Below, piece after piece: positions 1 to 6,785 of a DNA stretch of 13,444 nt. A program made the position numbers and the translations under genes. Each line of letters begins with the position of its first letter. Position 1 is the first letter of the stretch. The notes under the pieces are model-generated. The model worked only from the letters and a program-made list of their open reading frames with translations. It searched no databases and was not told the origin of the DNA. The DNA comes from an uncultured Ruminiclostridium sp. (GTDB taxonomy: Bacteria > Bacillota > Clostridia > Oscillospirales > Ruminococcaceae): NCBI GenBank assembly GCA_910579265.1, contig CAJTTE010000035.1:1-13444 (forward strand). The letters are read 5' to 3'.

Positions 1-327
1 GTTGAATTTTTAAAAAATTTTGTCCAATATCATTGACAAACCTACATTTTTAAAATTTTTTTCATTTACAGAAGACCGACAAAATAAAATATAAGTCCGA
101 TATAATAAATCGATCGGAAATAAAAAGCAAGGTAATAATTGTCAATAAGGAAAATATCAAACGTTGATCCGGTGTTGATCCGTTATTATTATAAATAAAT
201 ATCGCATATGCTTCTTAAATGCTCCCGGTTTTCAGCAGCAAGCACGCTGCTTCACGCTGCATATTTTAATAAATTTAAAACCTATCTTTTTGCAATAAAC
301 CACTAAAGTGATGAAATATAGTCTTTT
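1..327. other. AT-rich region without a gene
   Basis: No convincing coding frame is seen. The stretch holds an 11-nt tandem near-repeat at 163-184 (GTTGATCCGGT followed by GTTGATCCGTT) and a small hairpin at 234-251 (AGCAGC, loop AAGCAC, GCTGCT). There is an isolated TATAAT at 101-106 and an isolated TTGACA at 33-38, but the two are not spaced as one promoter. The hairpin lies downstream of the minus-strand oxidoreductase but has no U-tract, so I do not call it a terminator. Confidence 0.6.
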
Positions 328-1635
328 TTAATACAAATCACCATTGGATGGGTTATCCAAAAGCTTTCCGCTTTCTGAAAATCTTGATCCATGACATGCA
401 CAGTCCCAGCTATGCTCAACACTGTTCCATTTAAGTCTGCATCCCATATGAGGACAACGTTTTCTACTGAATCCTATAAGATTTATAACCGCTTCTCCTG
501 CATTTATAAAAAGCTGAGGCTTTAGCATCATTCTTGAAGGCGAAAACAATTTTTGGTATTTATTATCCACCCCCGCTACTATATCCGCAAGTATCAAGGC
601 AGCGGCCATTGACGATGTCATTCCCCATTTATTGAAACCCGTTGCAGTATAAATATCCCTTGATCCCTTTGAATATCTTCCTATATAAGGAATTCCGTCC
701 AGGGTCATACAATCCTGTGCAGACCAGAAAAATTCTTCAACTGCATCGGGATAATATTTCTCGGCAAATTTTCTAAGCTCTTCCCAATTCCCGCCCTTTT
801 TCCCGGTCCTGTGTCCTCCGCCTCCCAATAAAAGAAGATCCTTGTAATTTCGGAAGGAAAGCCCGTTATTATTGCCGTCAACATACATCCCCTCAATATT
901 CTGAGCATTTTTAAGAGCAATTACATAAGACCTGCTTTGAAACATCTTAAGAAAATACGCCCCGTGCTTGTTAAGAATCGGAAAATGCGTGGCCACGATT
1001 ATTTTATGTGCTTTGACCGTACCCTTATCTGTAACTGCACACCCTGGCATAAGCTCTCTTACAAAAGTTTTTTCATAAATATTGAGCCCGTTTGCAATTT
1101 GTGAAAAAAATTTTGCCGGATTAAACTGAGCCTGATTCGGAAACTTTACGGCACCGGCAACTTTGAACGGTAATTCGGTTTTACTTGTCATAACCGCAGG
1201 AAATCCGATTTTTCTGACCGCCGCCGTCTCGGCTTCAAGTCTGTCTCTTCCGCCGGTCAAATAAACAAACGAATCCTTTTCTTCAAAATCACATGGAAAA
1301 GCCTTACTAAGTTCACGATAAAATTCAAGCGCTTCACAATTTGCCTCCATGTAAAGTCTCGCGGCTTCCCGTCCCAGCGAACTAAGGATCTTATTAAATA
1401 TAAGTCCGTGCTGAACAGTTATTTTTGCAGTTGTCAATCCTGTTGTCCCCGATAAAATTCTGTCTCCCTCAAGTATCATATAATCAATATTGCGTTTTTT
1501 CAAAAAATAACCGCACAATAATCCCGCCGCGCCTCCGCCTATAATAAGAACGTCTGTTTGTGCATCGCCGTGAAGCTCATTAAAAACAGGCATTTTAACA
1601 GTTTTATCCCAAAGTCTTTTCTGGCAGTTTTCCAT
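328..1635 (-). CDS. FAD-dependent oxidoreductase with C-terminal Rieske [2Fe-2S] domain
   Basis: A 435-residue protein. The N-terminal part is a DAO/DadA-type FAD domain: residues 29-38 form the Rossmann strand and GGGAAG loop, with E56 as the expected ribose-binding acid. The C-terminus is a Rieske domain: C394-P-H396 and C412-A-C-H415 are the cluster ligands, and C399 and C414 sit where the stabilising disulfide lies in bc1-type Rieske proteins. The architecture matches Bacillus YhfW, although this protein is shorter than what I recall for that family (about 500 residues). It probably oxidises an amine or amino acid in the cytosol and passes electrons to the 2Fe-2S centre; the substrate cannot be read. 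ATG follows GAGGTGA at good spacing. It is divergently transcribed from the small membrane ORF and pduL. Confidence 0.85.
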   Translation of the reverse strand: MENCQKRLWDKTVKMPVFNELHGDAQTDVLIIGGGAAGLLCGYFLKKRNIDYMILEGDRILSGTTGLTTAKITVQHGLIFNKILSSLGREAARLYMEANCEALEFYRELSKAFPCDFEEKDSFVYLTGGRDRLEAETAAVRKIGFPAVMTSKTELPFKVAGAVKFPNQAQFNPAKFFSQIANGLNIYEKTFVRELMPGCAVTDKGTVKAHKIIVATHFPILNKHGAYFLKMFQSRSYVIALKNAQNIEGMYVDGNNNGLSFRNYKDLLLLGGGGHRTGKKGGNWEELRKFAEKYYPDAVEEFFWSAQDCMTLDGIPYIGRYSKGSRDIYTATGFNKWGMTSSMAAALILADIVAGVDNKYQKLFSPSRMMLKPQLFINAGEAVINLIGFSRKRCPHMGCRLKWNSVEHSWDCACHGSRFSESGKLLDNPSNGDLY

Positions 1636-1670
1636 AATAAATCACCTCGTTCTATCTTTTGCATTTATCC

Positions 1671-1703
1671 GATAATTATCCGGTTTTTATAAACAAAAAA
1701 CAA
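1671..1703 (-). promoter_or_regulatory. Promoter of the Rieske oxidoreductase, with palindrome over the -10
   Basis: Read on the minus strand, TTGTTT (1698-1703) and GATAAT (1675-1680) are 17 nt apart. A perfect 10-bp palindrome, GATAATTATC (1671-1680), covers the -10 box and could be an operator. The -35 lies only 17 nt from the -35 of the divergent plus-strand promoter. Confidence 0.55.
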
Positions 1704-1720
1704 GTATTGACTGCCGGGTA

Positions 1721-1749
1721 TTGAATTTAACCGGAATTTGTGATATAAT
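1721..1749 (+). promoter_or_regulatory. Sigma-A promoter for small membrane ORF and pduL
   Basis: TTGAAT (1721-1726), a 17-nt spacer and TATAAT (1744-1749), with an extended -10 TG at 1741-1742. A start about 7 nt downstream gives a short leader before the ATG at 1783. Confidence 0.85.
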
Positions 1750-1782
1750 TTATGTCAAACCGAGAGAGGACGGAGTAGTCAA

Positions 1783-1890
1783 ATGAAACTTAAAACAAGA
1801 GAAAAATTGCAAACCGCTATAAAAATCGGTGCTGTAGTACTTGCGCTGGCAATATTTCTCGGTTATATTTTTTCATCATTTATATTTTGA
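1783..1890 (+). CDS. Small single-span membrane peptide (35 aa)
   Basis: A 35-codon frame starting MKLKTREKLQ and ending GYIFSSFIF. It has a basic N-terminus of about 14 residues followed by one hydrophobic segment (about residues 15-35) running to the C-terminus, which predicts a tail-anchored or N-in single-span peptide. A near-consensus promoter lies directly upstream, and CGGAG precedes the ATG by about 7 nt. It is the first frame of the transcript that should continue into pduL 68 nt later. Basic-plus-one-helix microproteins of this size occur in Firmicutes (Prli42/DUF4044 are examples), but I do not recognise this one as a member of a named family. The promoter and ribosome site make translation likely. 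Confidence 0.6.
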   Translation: MKLKTREKLQTAIKIGAVVLALAIFLGYIFSSFIF

Positions 1891-1902
1891 CGCCCTTAAG
1901 TC

Positions 1903-1928
1903 GGCATATGTGAAAATTCACTTATGCC
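1903..1928 (+). repeat. Intercistronic hairpin before pduL
   Basis: GGCATATGTGAA (1903-1914) pairs with TTCACTTATGCC (1917-1928) around a 2-nt centre with one T-T mismatch. No U-tract follows, so it is not a normal intrinsic terminator. It lies 12 nt after the small ORF and 30 nt before the pduL ATG. It may be an RNA-processing or stability element, or a binding site for a dimeric regulator. Confidence 0.55.
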
Positions 1929-1958
1929 AACAATTATAAAAAATTCAGGAGGCATAAA

Positions 1959-2537
1959 ATGTCACAGATTTTAGTTGAAACATCGGCAAGACATGTTCAT
2001 GTAACAAAGGAAACCCTCGAAATTCTTTTCGGAAAGGATGCACAGCTTACCAAGAAAAAGGATCTGTCTCAACCGGGTCAATTTGCCTGCGAAGAAAGAG
2101 TTACTGTTGAAGGACCTAAAAAATCCCTGGCCAACGTATCTATTTTAGGTCCCTGCCGCAGTGCGGACCAGGTTGAACTTTCCGCTACCGACGCCCGTTC
2201 GATCGGACTTCCCATCGCTATAAGAGAAAGCGGCGATATTGCCGGGACCCCTGGCTGCAAACTTATCGGTCCCTGCGGCGAAGTAGAGATCAAGGAAGGG
2301 GTTATTGTGGCCAAGCGTCATATACACCTTGTTCCCGAAACCGCCGAAAAGCTCGGAGTAAAAAACAAAGACATTGTCTGGGTACGAATTGACACTCCCG
2401 AAAGGAAAGCCGTTTTGGGTGATGTTGTAATAAGAGTCAGCGAAAACTTTGCCGACGCTATGCATATCGACACCGATGAATCCAATGCTGTAGGAGCTGC
2501 ACCCAATCTCTACGGTGAAATTTTAAAATCACTTTAA
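1959..2537 (+). CDS. pduL: Phosphate propanoyltransferase / phosphotransacylase PduL
   Basis: A 192-residue PduL. It swaps CoA and phosphate on short acyl groups (acetyl- or propionyl-CoA to acyl-phosphate), the step before acetate kinase makes ATP. Both PduL halves are visible: RHVHV (residues 11-15) and RHIHL (120-124) carry the paired histidines expected to bind the two zinc ions, with E73 in QVEL and H169 in MHIDTDESNA as further likely ligands. The protein begins directly with the catalytic domain and lacks the N-terminal encapsulation extension of microcompartment PduL. No shell genes are nearby, so I infer a cytosolic enzyme that may replace classical Pta. AGGAGG-type site (AGGAGGC) precedes the ATG. 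No ackA is in the window. It ends in its own terminator. Confidence 0.92.
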   Translation: MSQILVETSARHVHVTKETLEILFGKDAQLTKKKDLSQPGQFACEERVTVEGPKKSLANVSILGPCRSADQVELSATDARSIGLPIAIRESGDIAGTPGCKLIGPCGEVEIKEGVIVAKRHIHLVPETAEKLGVKNKDIVWVRIDTPERKAVLGDVVIRVSENFADAMHIDTDESNAVGAAPNLYGEILKSL

Positions 2538-2580
2538 AAATATTTTTTCGGATCTGAATGAATATTTTATATTGAAAAAT

Positions 2581-2639
2581 AAAAAACGCCTCGGAGCTGT
2601 ATAGGAAACGTATTCTTGCACACTCCGGGCGTTTTTTTA
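2581..2639 (+). terminator. Intrinsic terminator of pduL
   Basis: AAAAAACGCC-TCGGAG pairs with CTCCGGGCG-TTTTTTT, with one bulged T and a long loop of about 26 nt. The seven-base U-tract begins 95 nt after the pduL stop codon. The A-run on the left arm would let it also act in the opposite direction. Confidence 0.85.
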
Positions 2640-2948
2640 TACAGCTTTAGCGGCAGCCGTTAAATGCCGTGTCAAGCCGATTAATGCCTCACAGACTTTT
2701 AACCTGTATTTCGACGTTTTAGGGCGAGTATAAACCACCGTTTTGATTATAAAAAGACATCGTCCGGTTACAAATTGACGGTTATGCTGCTCTGAACTTG
2801 CGGCTTTTTATATTTTTTTCGCAGAAGCTCGGCGATTTATTGCTGGATTTATAAATTAAACGATCATTCGGTACATATGAGCTTCGGCAGTTATAAGCCG
2901 CTGCTTAAACATGTAAAATAAAAATTTAAATTTTACGGAGGTTTTATA
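2640..2948. other. Gene-free leader region before the exonuclease
   Basis: No coding frame is visible in about 310 nt. It holds two 13-nt imperfect direct repeats (GCCGTTAAATGCC at 2656, GCCGATTAATGCC at 2676), an inverted pair GCAGAAGCTC (about 2822) and GAGCTTCGGC (about 2879), and an AT palindrome AAAATTTAAATTTT (2921-2934) within a larger GTAAAAT/ATTTTAC pairing. That pairing reaches the ribosome site GGAGG at 2937-2941 and could affect its access. No clear promoter pair was found. Confidence 0.5.
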
Positions 2949-3791
2949 ATGAATCGACTGCTGATTGTCGACGGTCATAATCTGTTATTTCAAATGTTTT
3001 TCGGTATGCCCTCAAGAATTGTAAATAAAAACGGAAAATGCATTCAAGGAGTTCTCGGATTTGTCGGCGCTCTTTTAAAAATCATTCGCAATACAAAACC
3101 CACCCATATTATCGTATTATTTGACGGAGAGCATGAAAACGGTCGTTCATCTCTTGAACCGGATTACAAAGCCAACAGAATCGACTACGGAAAAGTGTCG
3201 GAAAAAGATACGCCATTTTCACAATTACCGGATATATGCTTTGCGCTTGATTTCTTATGCATTAATTACGCCGAGACTGTCGTCTGCGAAGCTGATGATA
3301 TGATAGCAGGATATGCGTACAAATACGGTGATGATATGGAAATCGTTATTGTTTCGCTCGACAGTGACTTTTATCAACTTATAACTGATAACATAACGGT
3401 GCTTCGTTACCGCGCAGGCAATATGGTTTTCTGCACTCCCGACTACATAAAAGAAAAATTCGGCATTAATCCTTCACAATATGCGGATTTTAAATCGCTG
3501 ACAGGCGATGCTTCTGACAATATAAAGGGTGCCGAAAGAGTAGGTCCAAAAACGGCAGCTTTATTGCTTAAAGAATTCGGAACACTCGAAAATATTATCA
3601 CTAACTCTGAGAAAATAAAAAAACCCTCAATAAAAAATTCCATTACGGAAAGCTCGGAAAAACTGAAAACAAATTATCTTCTTATCAAACTGCATGATTT
3701 TTCACCGTTGCCTTTCAGCTTAGATAAGCTTAAATATAATTGTGCCGACATAACCACAAATGAAGTTTTAAGAGAAATAGGTTTAAAATAA
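2949..3791 (+). CDS. Stand-alone 5'-3' exonuclease (Pol I N-terminal domain family)
   Basis: A 280-residue FEN/5'-nuclease of the type fused to DNA polymerase I, here without a polymerase, as in Bacillus YpcP and E. coli ExoIX. Metal-binding acids of the PIN-like fold are visible: D8 in IVDGHN, D59 in LFDGE, E114/D116/D117 in CEADDMIA, D138 and D140 in SLDSDF, D187 and D190 in GDASDN. The helix-hairpin-helix follows at about 194-207 (AERVGPKTAALLL). The YKANR segment at 73-77 belongs to the arch region. It should remove RNA primers or 5' flaps in replication and repair. GGAGG lies 7 nt before the ATG. It stands alone, with gene-free DNA on both sides. The family is certain; its role relative to the genome's Pol I is unknown. 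Confidence 0.9.
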   Translation: MNRLLIVDGHNLLFQMFFGMPSRIVNKNGKCIQGVLGFVGALLKIIRNTKPTHIIVLFDGEHENGRSSLEPDYKANRIDYGKVSEKDTPFSQLPDICFALDFLCINYAETVVCEADDMIAGYAYKYGDDMEIVIVSLDSDFYQLITDNITVLRYRAGNMVFCTPDYIKEKFGINPSQYADFKSLTGDASDNIKGAERVGPKTAALLLKEFGTLENIITNSEKIKKPSIKNSITESSEKLKTNYLLIKLHDFSPLPFSLDKLKYNCADITTNEVLREIGLK

Positions 3792-4109
3792 GCGAAATGC
3801 TTCAACATAACGATAAAAAGCAATAGTCTCTTGTCTCTAAAAATTATCACTCCGTCTGATTTGAATCCTATAACCTATCGATTCATATCCTCTGCTTTAT
3901 ATTATCAGATATGCTATTGACAATGACATTTAGGACTTTCAATCTCATTATCACATATACCAAACTATCATTGTCATTTATTTAATATTTACCATTCTTA
4001 ATTTTCATTGCTTGCATTTCTGAACCAATTTTCAATTGTACCCCTTTGTGACTTTTATTCAACGATAAAGTCATCCAGATCAACCGACAACGGAAATTTT
4101 TTTCAAAAT
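3792..4109. other. AT-rich convergent intergenic region
   Basis: No gene is visible between the plus-strand exonuclease and the convergent minus-strand reductase. No U-tract hairpin follows the exonuclease directly. An imperfect inverted pair built on TGACAATGA and TCATTGTCA lies around 3920-3980. The nonamer ATCAGATAT at 3904-3912 recurs elsewhere in the window. Confidence 0.5.
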
Positions 4110-4144
4110 AAAAGCTGCCGCATAATGACAGCGCGGCAGCTTTT
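4110..4144 (-). terminator. Intrinsic terminator of the aldo/keto reductase
   Basis: AAAAGCTGCCGC (4110-4121) pairs perfectly with GCGGCAGCTTTT (4133-4144) around an 11-nt loop. The minus-strand U-tract is TTTTATTTTG. It sits 24 nt past the reductase stop codon. The plus strand also ends in TTTTT, so it may stop read-through from the convergent exonuclease. Confidence 0.9.
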
Positions 4145-4167
4145 TGTTGATTACAGACTTTTCTGTT

Positions 4168-5196
4168 TTATTTAACATTTACCTTTCCGCTGAGAACATT
4201 GACATAATCCTCATAATTTTCTCTCAAAAGTCTCGGAGTATCCAGTTCGTACGGACATCTTGATCTGCACTGACCGCAGTTAAGGCAGTTTTCAATCTGC
4301 TTCATATTGTTTTGCCACTGCTCCGAAAGCCACGCCTGCAAGGGGGCTCTTCTCAGCATCAGCGACATTCTTGCACAGTTATTTATCTGTATTCCCACAG
4401 GACAGGGCATACAATATCCGCAGCCGCGGCAGAAATTAGAACTAAGCTGCGTTCTGTCCTCGGCTATAATCCTTTGTATTTCTTCATTCATTACAGGAGT
4501 TTTGTCCATATAGGAAAGCCACTGCAAAAGCTCGCTTTCCCGCTGGATGCCCCAAATAGGCAAAACGTTATCATACTGACCGATAAAGGAGTAAGCCGCA
4601 TATGAGTCCGTAATAATTCCTCCTGCTAATGCCTTCATGGCAATAAAGCCCATATTTTTTTCACGGCATTTGTCAGCCAACGCCAATTCTCTTTCAGAAG
4701 AAAGATAACTGAACGGAAACTGAAGCGTTTCATAAAGACCTGATTCTATACACTCCTCGGCGACTCCGATTTTATGAGCAGTAATCCCAATATGACGGAT
4801 AAGGCCCTGCCGCTTGAAATCCTCCATCAGCTCATACATCCCCGTACCGTCACCGGGCTTGTAGCATTGATCTGCACAATGAAACTGATAAATATCTATG
4901 TAGTCGGTCTTGAGCATCTCAAGAGATGTTTCCAGCTGACTTTTCATTTGCTCTGGATTCTGTGACATCGTCTTAGTGGCAATAAATATATTATTTCTTA
5001 CATCCGACAAGGCAAGACCGATTTTTTTCTCACTGTCGGAATACGCCCTGGCCGTATCAAAAAAAGTGATCCCACCTTCATATGCTTTTCTTAAAATATG
5101 TATGGATATATCAATTTCATCCCTTTGAATGGGCAATGCTCCGAAGGCATTTTGAGGTGTTACAATGCCTGTTGAACCAAGCGTTAATGTTTTCAT
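4168..5196 (-). CDS. Aldo/keto reductase with C-terminal 2x[4Fe-4S] ferredoxin-like domain
   Basis: A 342-residue protein. The N-terminal TIM-barrel has the full AKR tetrad: D47 in FFDTARAY, Y52, K75 in IATKT and H106 in YQFH. The C-terminus carries two cysteine clusters: C256-x2-C259-x2-C262-x2-C265-P, and C304-x2-C307-x2-C310-x3-C314-P. This is the common anaerobe variant in which the barrel is wired to iron-sulfur centres, probably a cytosolic oxidoreductase acting on an aldehyde or ketone with NAD(P)H or ferredoxin-linked electrons. The substrate cannot be deduced. AGGCGG precedes the ATG, and a strong promoter lies 27 nt upstream of the start. It is monocistronic, with its own promoter and terminator. 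Confidence 0.93.
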   Translation of the reverse strand: MKTLTLGSTGIVTPQNAFGALPIQRDEIDISIHILRKAYEGGITFFDTARAYSDSEKKIGLALSDVRNNIFIATKTMSQNPEQMKSQLETSLEMLKTDYIDIYQFHCADQCYKPGDGTGMYELMEDFKRQGLIRHIGITAHKIGVAEECIESGLYETLQFPFSYLSSERELALADKCREKNMGFIAMKALAGGIITDSYAAYSFIGQYDNVLPIWGIQRESELLQWLSYMDKTPVMNEEIQRIIAEDRTQLSSNFCRGCGYCMPCPVGIQINNCARMSLMLRRAPLQAWLSEQWQNNMKQIENCLNCGQCRSRCPYELDTPRLLRENYEDYVNVLSGKVNVK

Positions 5197-5222
5197 TTTT
5201 ATTCCGCCTTATCTTTTTTTAA

Positions 5223-5251
5223 ATTGTAGCATATAATGCGAAATGAGTCAA
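5223..5251 (-). promoter_or_regulatory. Sigma-A promoter of the aldo/keto reductase
   Basis: Read on the minus strand: TTGACT (5246-5251), a 17-nt spacer and TACAAT (5223-5228), with an extended TGC directly before the -10. The start codon at 5196 lies about 20 nt after the predicted transcription start. Confidence 0.85.
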
Positions 5252-5381
5252 CCTTTCGAAACAAACGGTCTGTTGGAAAATCATAAAGACGGATATGTTA
5301 TTGACCGGAGAATTACTTCCTGCTCTTTCCGATATCTAAGGCATTTACATAATGGAAAAGCAAAGTAAATGCTTTCGTTAA

Positions 5382-5451
5382 AACGATACAATGTTTTTAA
5401 ACATCCGAATAGATCCTTATTCTTTTATCAATCTGTGGTTATATACCATAG
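5382..5451 (-). repeat. Cassette repeat copy B (diverged)
   Basis: On the minus strand this reads TATGGTATA-TAACC, then AAGGAT, then ATG at 5404. Offset by 102 nt from copy A, 34 of 50 positions match over 5391-5440 versus 5493-5542, and the promoter-like end matches 10 of 11 with a 1-nt gap. Its frame starts MFKNIVSF and stops at once, so no product is expected. Confidence 0.6.
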
Positions 5452-5506
5452 GAAAAGTGATCAAAGCGGAGCGATTTCCCTGAATCGTCAAAATGTTCTC
5501 AGACAT
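5417..5506 (-). pseudogene. 29-codon fragment behind cassette copy A
   Basis: The frame starts at the ATG of copy A (MSENILTIQGNR...) and ends after 29 codons, inside copy B. GAGGAAG lies upstream but about 14 nt from the ATG. The window-end copy of the same cassette opens a frame beginning M-F, so this may be the broken 5' end of a paralogue of that gene. A genuine short peptide is the alternative. I do not recognise the sequence. Confidence 0.3.
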
Positions 5507-5556
5507 CAAAATCAATTCTTCCTCTTCCCCCAGTCTGAGGTTATTATACCATATCG
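5484..5556 (-). repeat. Cassette repeat copy A
   Basis: Minus-strand 5555 to 5499 aligns without gaps to plus-strand 13388-13444, with roughly 47 of 57 positions identical, including 20 consecutive bases GATATGGTATAATAACCTCA, then GAGGAAGAATT and the ATG (5504-5506). The shared part has an extended -10 (TATGGTATAAT) but no good -35 at 17 nt. Confidence 0.75.
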
Positions 5557-5624
5557 GATATTATTATTTTTCTAATATTTTTTATTTTACCGAATAATCC
5601 GGTGTTTTTTTGTGCTAAAGCTAC

Positions 5625-5660
5625 AAAAAAACAGGCTGTCTTTTTGACAGCCTGTTTTTT
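5625..5660 (-). terminator. Intrinsic terminator of HU
   Basis: AAAAAACAGGCTGTC and GACAGCCTGTTTTTT form a perfect stem of about 15 bp around a TTTTT loop. The minus-strand U-tract is strong. It begins 9 nt past the HU stop codon and is symmetrical enough to work in both directions. Confidence 0.95.
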
Positions 5661-5669
5661 AAAAATGGC

Positions 5670-5951
5670 TTACTTAACCTTTGCAACAGCTTCCTTAAGA
5701 GCCTTGCCTGCCTTAAATGCAGGAACCTTAGCAGCAGGAATCTTAATCTTCTTTTTAGTCTGAGGGTTGATGCCTGTTCTGGCTGCACGAGCTCTTACTT
5801 CAAAAGTACCGAAACCTACAAGAGCAACCTTATCGCCCTTCTTTAACGCATCGGTAATGCTCTCGAGAACAGCTGCAAGAGCAGCTTCGGAATCCTTCTT
5901 GGTAAATTCGGTCTTTTCAGCAATAGCTGATACAAGTTCTGCCTTAGTCAT
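5670..5951 (-). CDS. hup: DNA-binding protein HU
   Basis: A 93-residue HU/IHF family protein. It has the N-terminal helical dimerisation part (MTKAELVSAIAEKTEF) and the family signature GFGTFEVRARAARTGINPQT (residues 46-65) leading into the beta-ribbon arm that inserts in the DNA minor groove; the C-terminus is lysine-rich. The dimer bends and compacts DNA in the nucleoid. The start at 5951 is chosen because GGAGG (5960-5964) precedes it by 8 nt and because the -10 box (5985-5990) puts the transcript start near 5978, which rules out the longer in-frame start at 6002. It is monocistronic, between its own promoter and terminator. Confidence 0.97.
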   Translation of the reverse strand: MTKAELVSAIAEKTEFTKKDSEAALAAVLESITDALKKGDKVALVGFGTFEVRARAARTGINPQTKKKIKIPAAKVPAFKAGKALKEAVAKVK

Positions 5952-5984
5952 TTTAAAATCCTCCGTAAAACGTAATATATTTGC

Positions 5985-6013
5985 ATTATAACGGCTTTTC
6001 ACGATTTTGTCAA
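5985..6013 (-). promoter_or_regulatory. Perfect-consensus promoter of HU
   Basis: Minus strand: TTGACA (6008-6013), exactly 17 nt, TATAAT (5985-5990). Upstream, A/T tracts at 6023-6055 (GTAAAAAAAT inverted to ATTTTTTTAC) could act as an UP element or stop transcription arriving from the ybaK-type gene. This predicts very strong constitutive expression. Confidence 0.93.
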
Positions 6014-6085
6014 TGAGTACTTGTAAAAAAATTTAGAAAAATAGCATTTTTTTACAGATTGCACAACTTTGACAGCTCTAAATCG

Positions 6086-6559
6086 TCATAAAGTAATATC
6101 TGATATAGTTCCTCCCACCAATTTTATCAGTTCGGACGCTTTGATTTCAATCTGCAACCCGATCCTTCCCCCGCTTACAAAAATTTTTTCAAAATTGTTG
6201 CATTCACAAGCAAAAACAGTTTTATACTGCTTTTTCATTCCTATCGGTGAACAACCGCCGCGCACATAACCGGTTATTTTGTTTATATCCTTAACAGGTA
6301 TCATTTCAACAGATTTTTCCGACACTGACTTGGCGGCTTTTTTTAAATTAAGCTCTTTTAAAACAGGAACTACAAACACAAAATAATTATTTCCGCCCTT
6401 TGTCACCAAAGTTTTAAAAACCGTGTCCGGATCCTGACCCAAAAGCTTTGCTACCGTTTCTCCGTCAGGAGGCACCTTTCCGTGAGAATAACTATATGGG
6501 GTGTATTCTATCTTATTTTGTTCAAGTATGCGCATTGCGTTTGTTTTTGATTCGGACAT
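6086..6559 (-). CDS. ybaK: YbaK/EbsC-type aminoacyl-tRNA deacylase
   Basis: A 157-residue protein of the YbaK/ProX editing family, which hydrolyses mis-acylated tRNA (Cys-tRNA-Pro in characterised YbaK). Family features visible are DPDTVFKTLVTKG in the first half, the basic KELNLKKAAKS segment, and the G-Y-V-R-G-G-C-S-P-I-G motif near residues 97-107. The start at 6559 (MSESKTNAMRILEQ) is preferred over the in-frame ATG at 6622: it gives the usual family length, and a GAGGAAAGGG site precedes it by 11 nt. The stop lies about 30 nt before the A/T inverted repeat in front of the HU promoter, which may serve as a weak terminator. The exact tRNA substrate cannot be settled from sequence. Confidence 0.9.
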   Translation of the reverse strand: MSESKTNAMRILEQNKIEYTPYSYSHGKVPPDGETVAKLLGQDPDTVFKTLVTKGGNNYFVFVVPVLKELNLKKAAKSVSEKSVEMIPVKDINKITGYVRGGCSPIGMKKQYKTVFACECNNFEKIFVSGGRIGLQIEIKASELIKLVGGTISDITL

Positions 6560-6751
6560 TTTGTATAGATCCCTTTCCTCAATATGAATAAATATATTTA
6601 ATTTTGCATCATCATAAATCATCTGTCATTGCCGATCGAATAAATCAAGAACGGTTGCTGTTTAAAACACATATGCCGCAACGGTATAATTACATCGGAC
6701 GATATTTATAACCACGCCGCCCCACATTTGATAACATTTAATGCAAAATCC

Positions 6752-6780
6752 TTGCAAAACTTAAAAAAATATGTTAAAAT
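6752..6780 (+). promoter_or_regulatory. Promoter of the DtxR-type regulator
   Basis: TTGCAA (6752-6757), a 17-nt spacer and TAAAAT (6775-6780), with TG at 6772-6773. This gives a 5' leader of about 75 nt. Confidence 0.65.
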
Positions 6781-6785
6781 TATAT

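Larger units (their letters stand above)
5252..5624. other. Gene-free region carrying two cassette repeats
   Basis: About 370 nt lie between the reductase promoter and the HU terminator with no full gene. The region 5382-5556 is made of two diverged tandem copies of a promoter-to-start-codon cassette, listed separately. At 5590-5610 a weak hairpin ACCG...CGGT followed by seven T could stop plus-strand transcription. 5252-5381 shows nothing recognisable. Confidence 0.55.

Noticed and set aside
33..61. TTGACA at 33-38 as a promoter
   Set aside because: No -10 hexamer lies at 16-18 nt; the position is a T-run.
2145..2465. Minus-strand frame of 106 codons within pduL
   Set aside because: It lies wholly inside a well-supported pduL and has no start signals or family features.
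5252..5556. CRISPR array
   Set aside because: Only two diverged units 102 nt apart are present, without constant short repeats and spacers or cas genes.
5369..5575. Plus-strand open frame of 68 codons with an internal repeat
   Set aside because: Its repeat (RYNVFKHPN / RQNVLRHQN) is the complement of the two minus-strand cassette copies; it has no ribosome site, so the frame is incidental.
5949..6002. Longer HU start with 17 extra residues
   Set aside because: It would begin upstream of the predicted transcription start and across the -10 box; GGAGG points to 5951.
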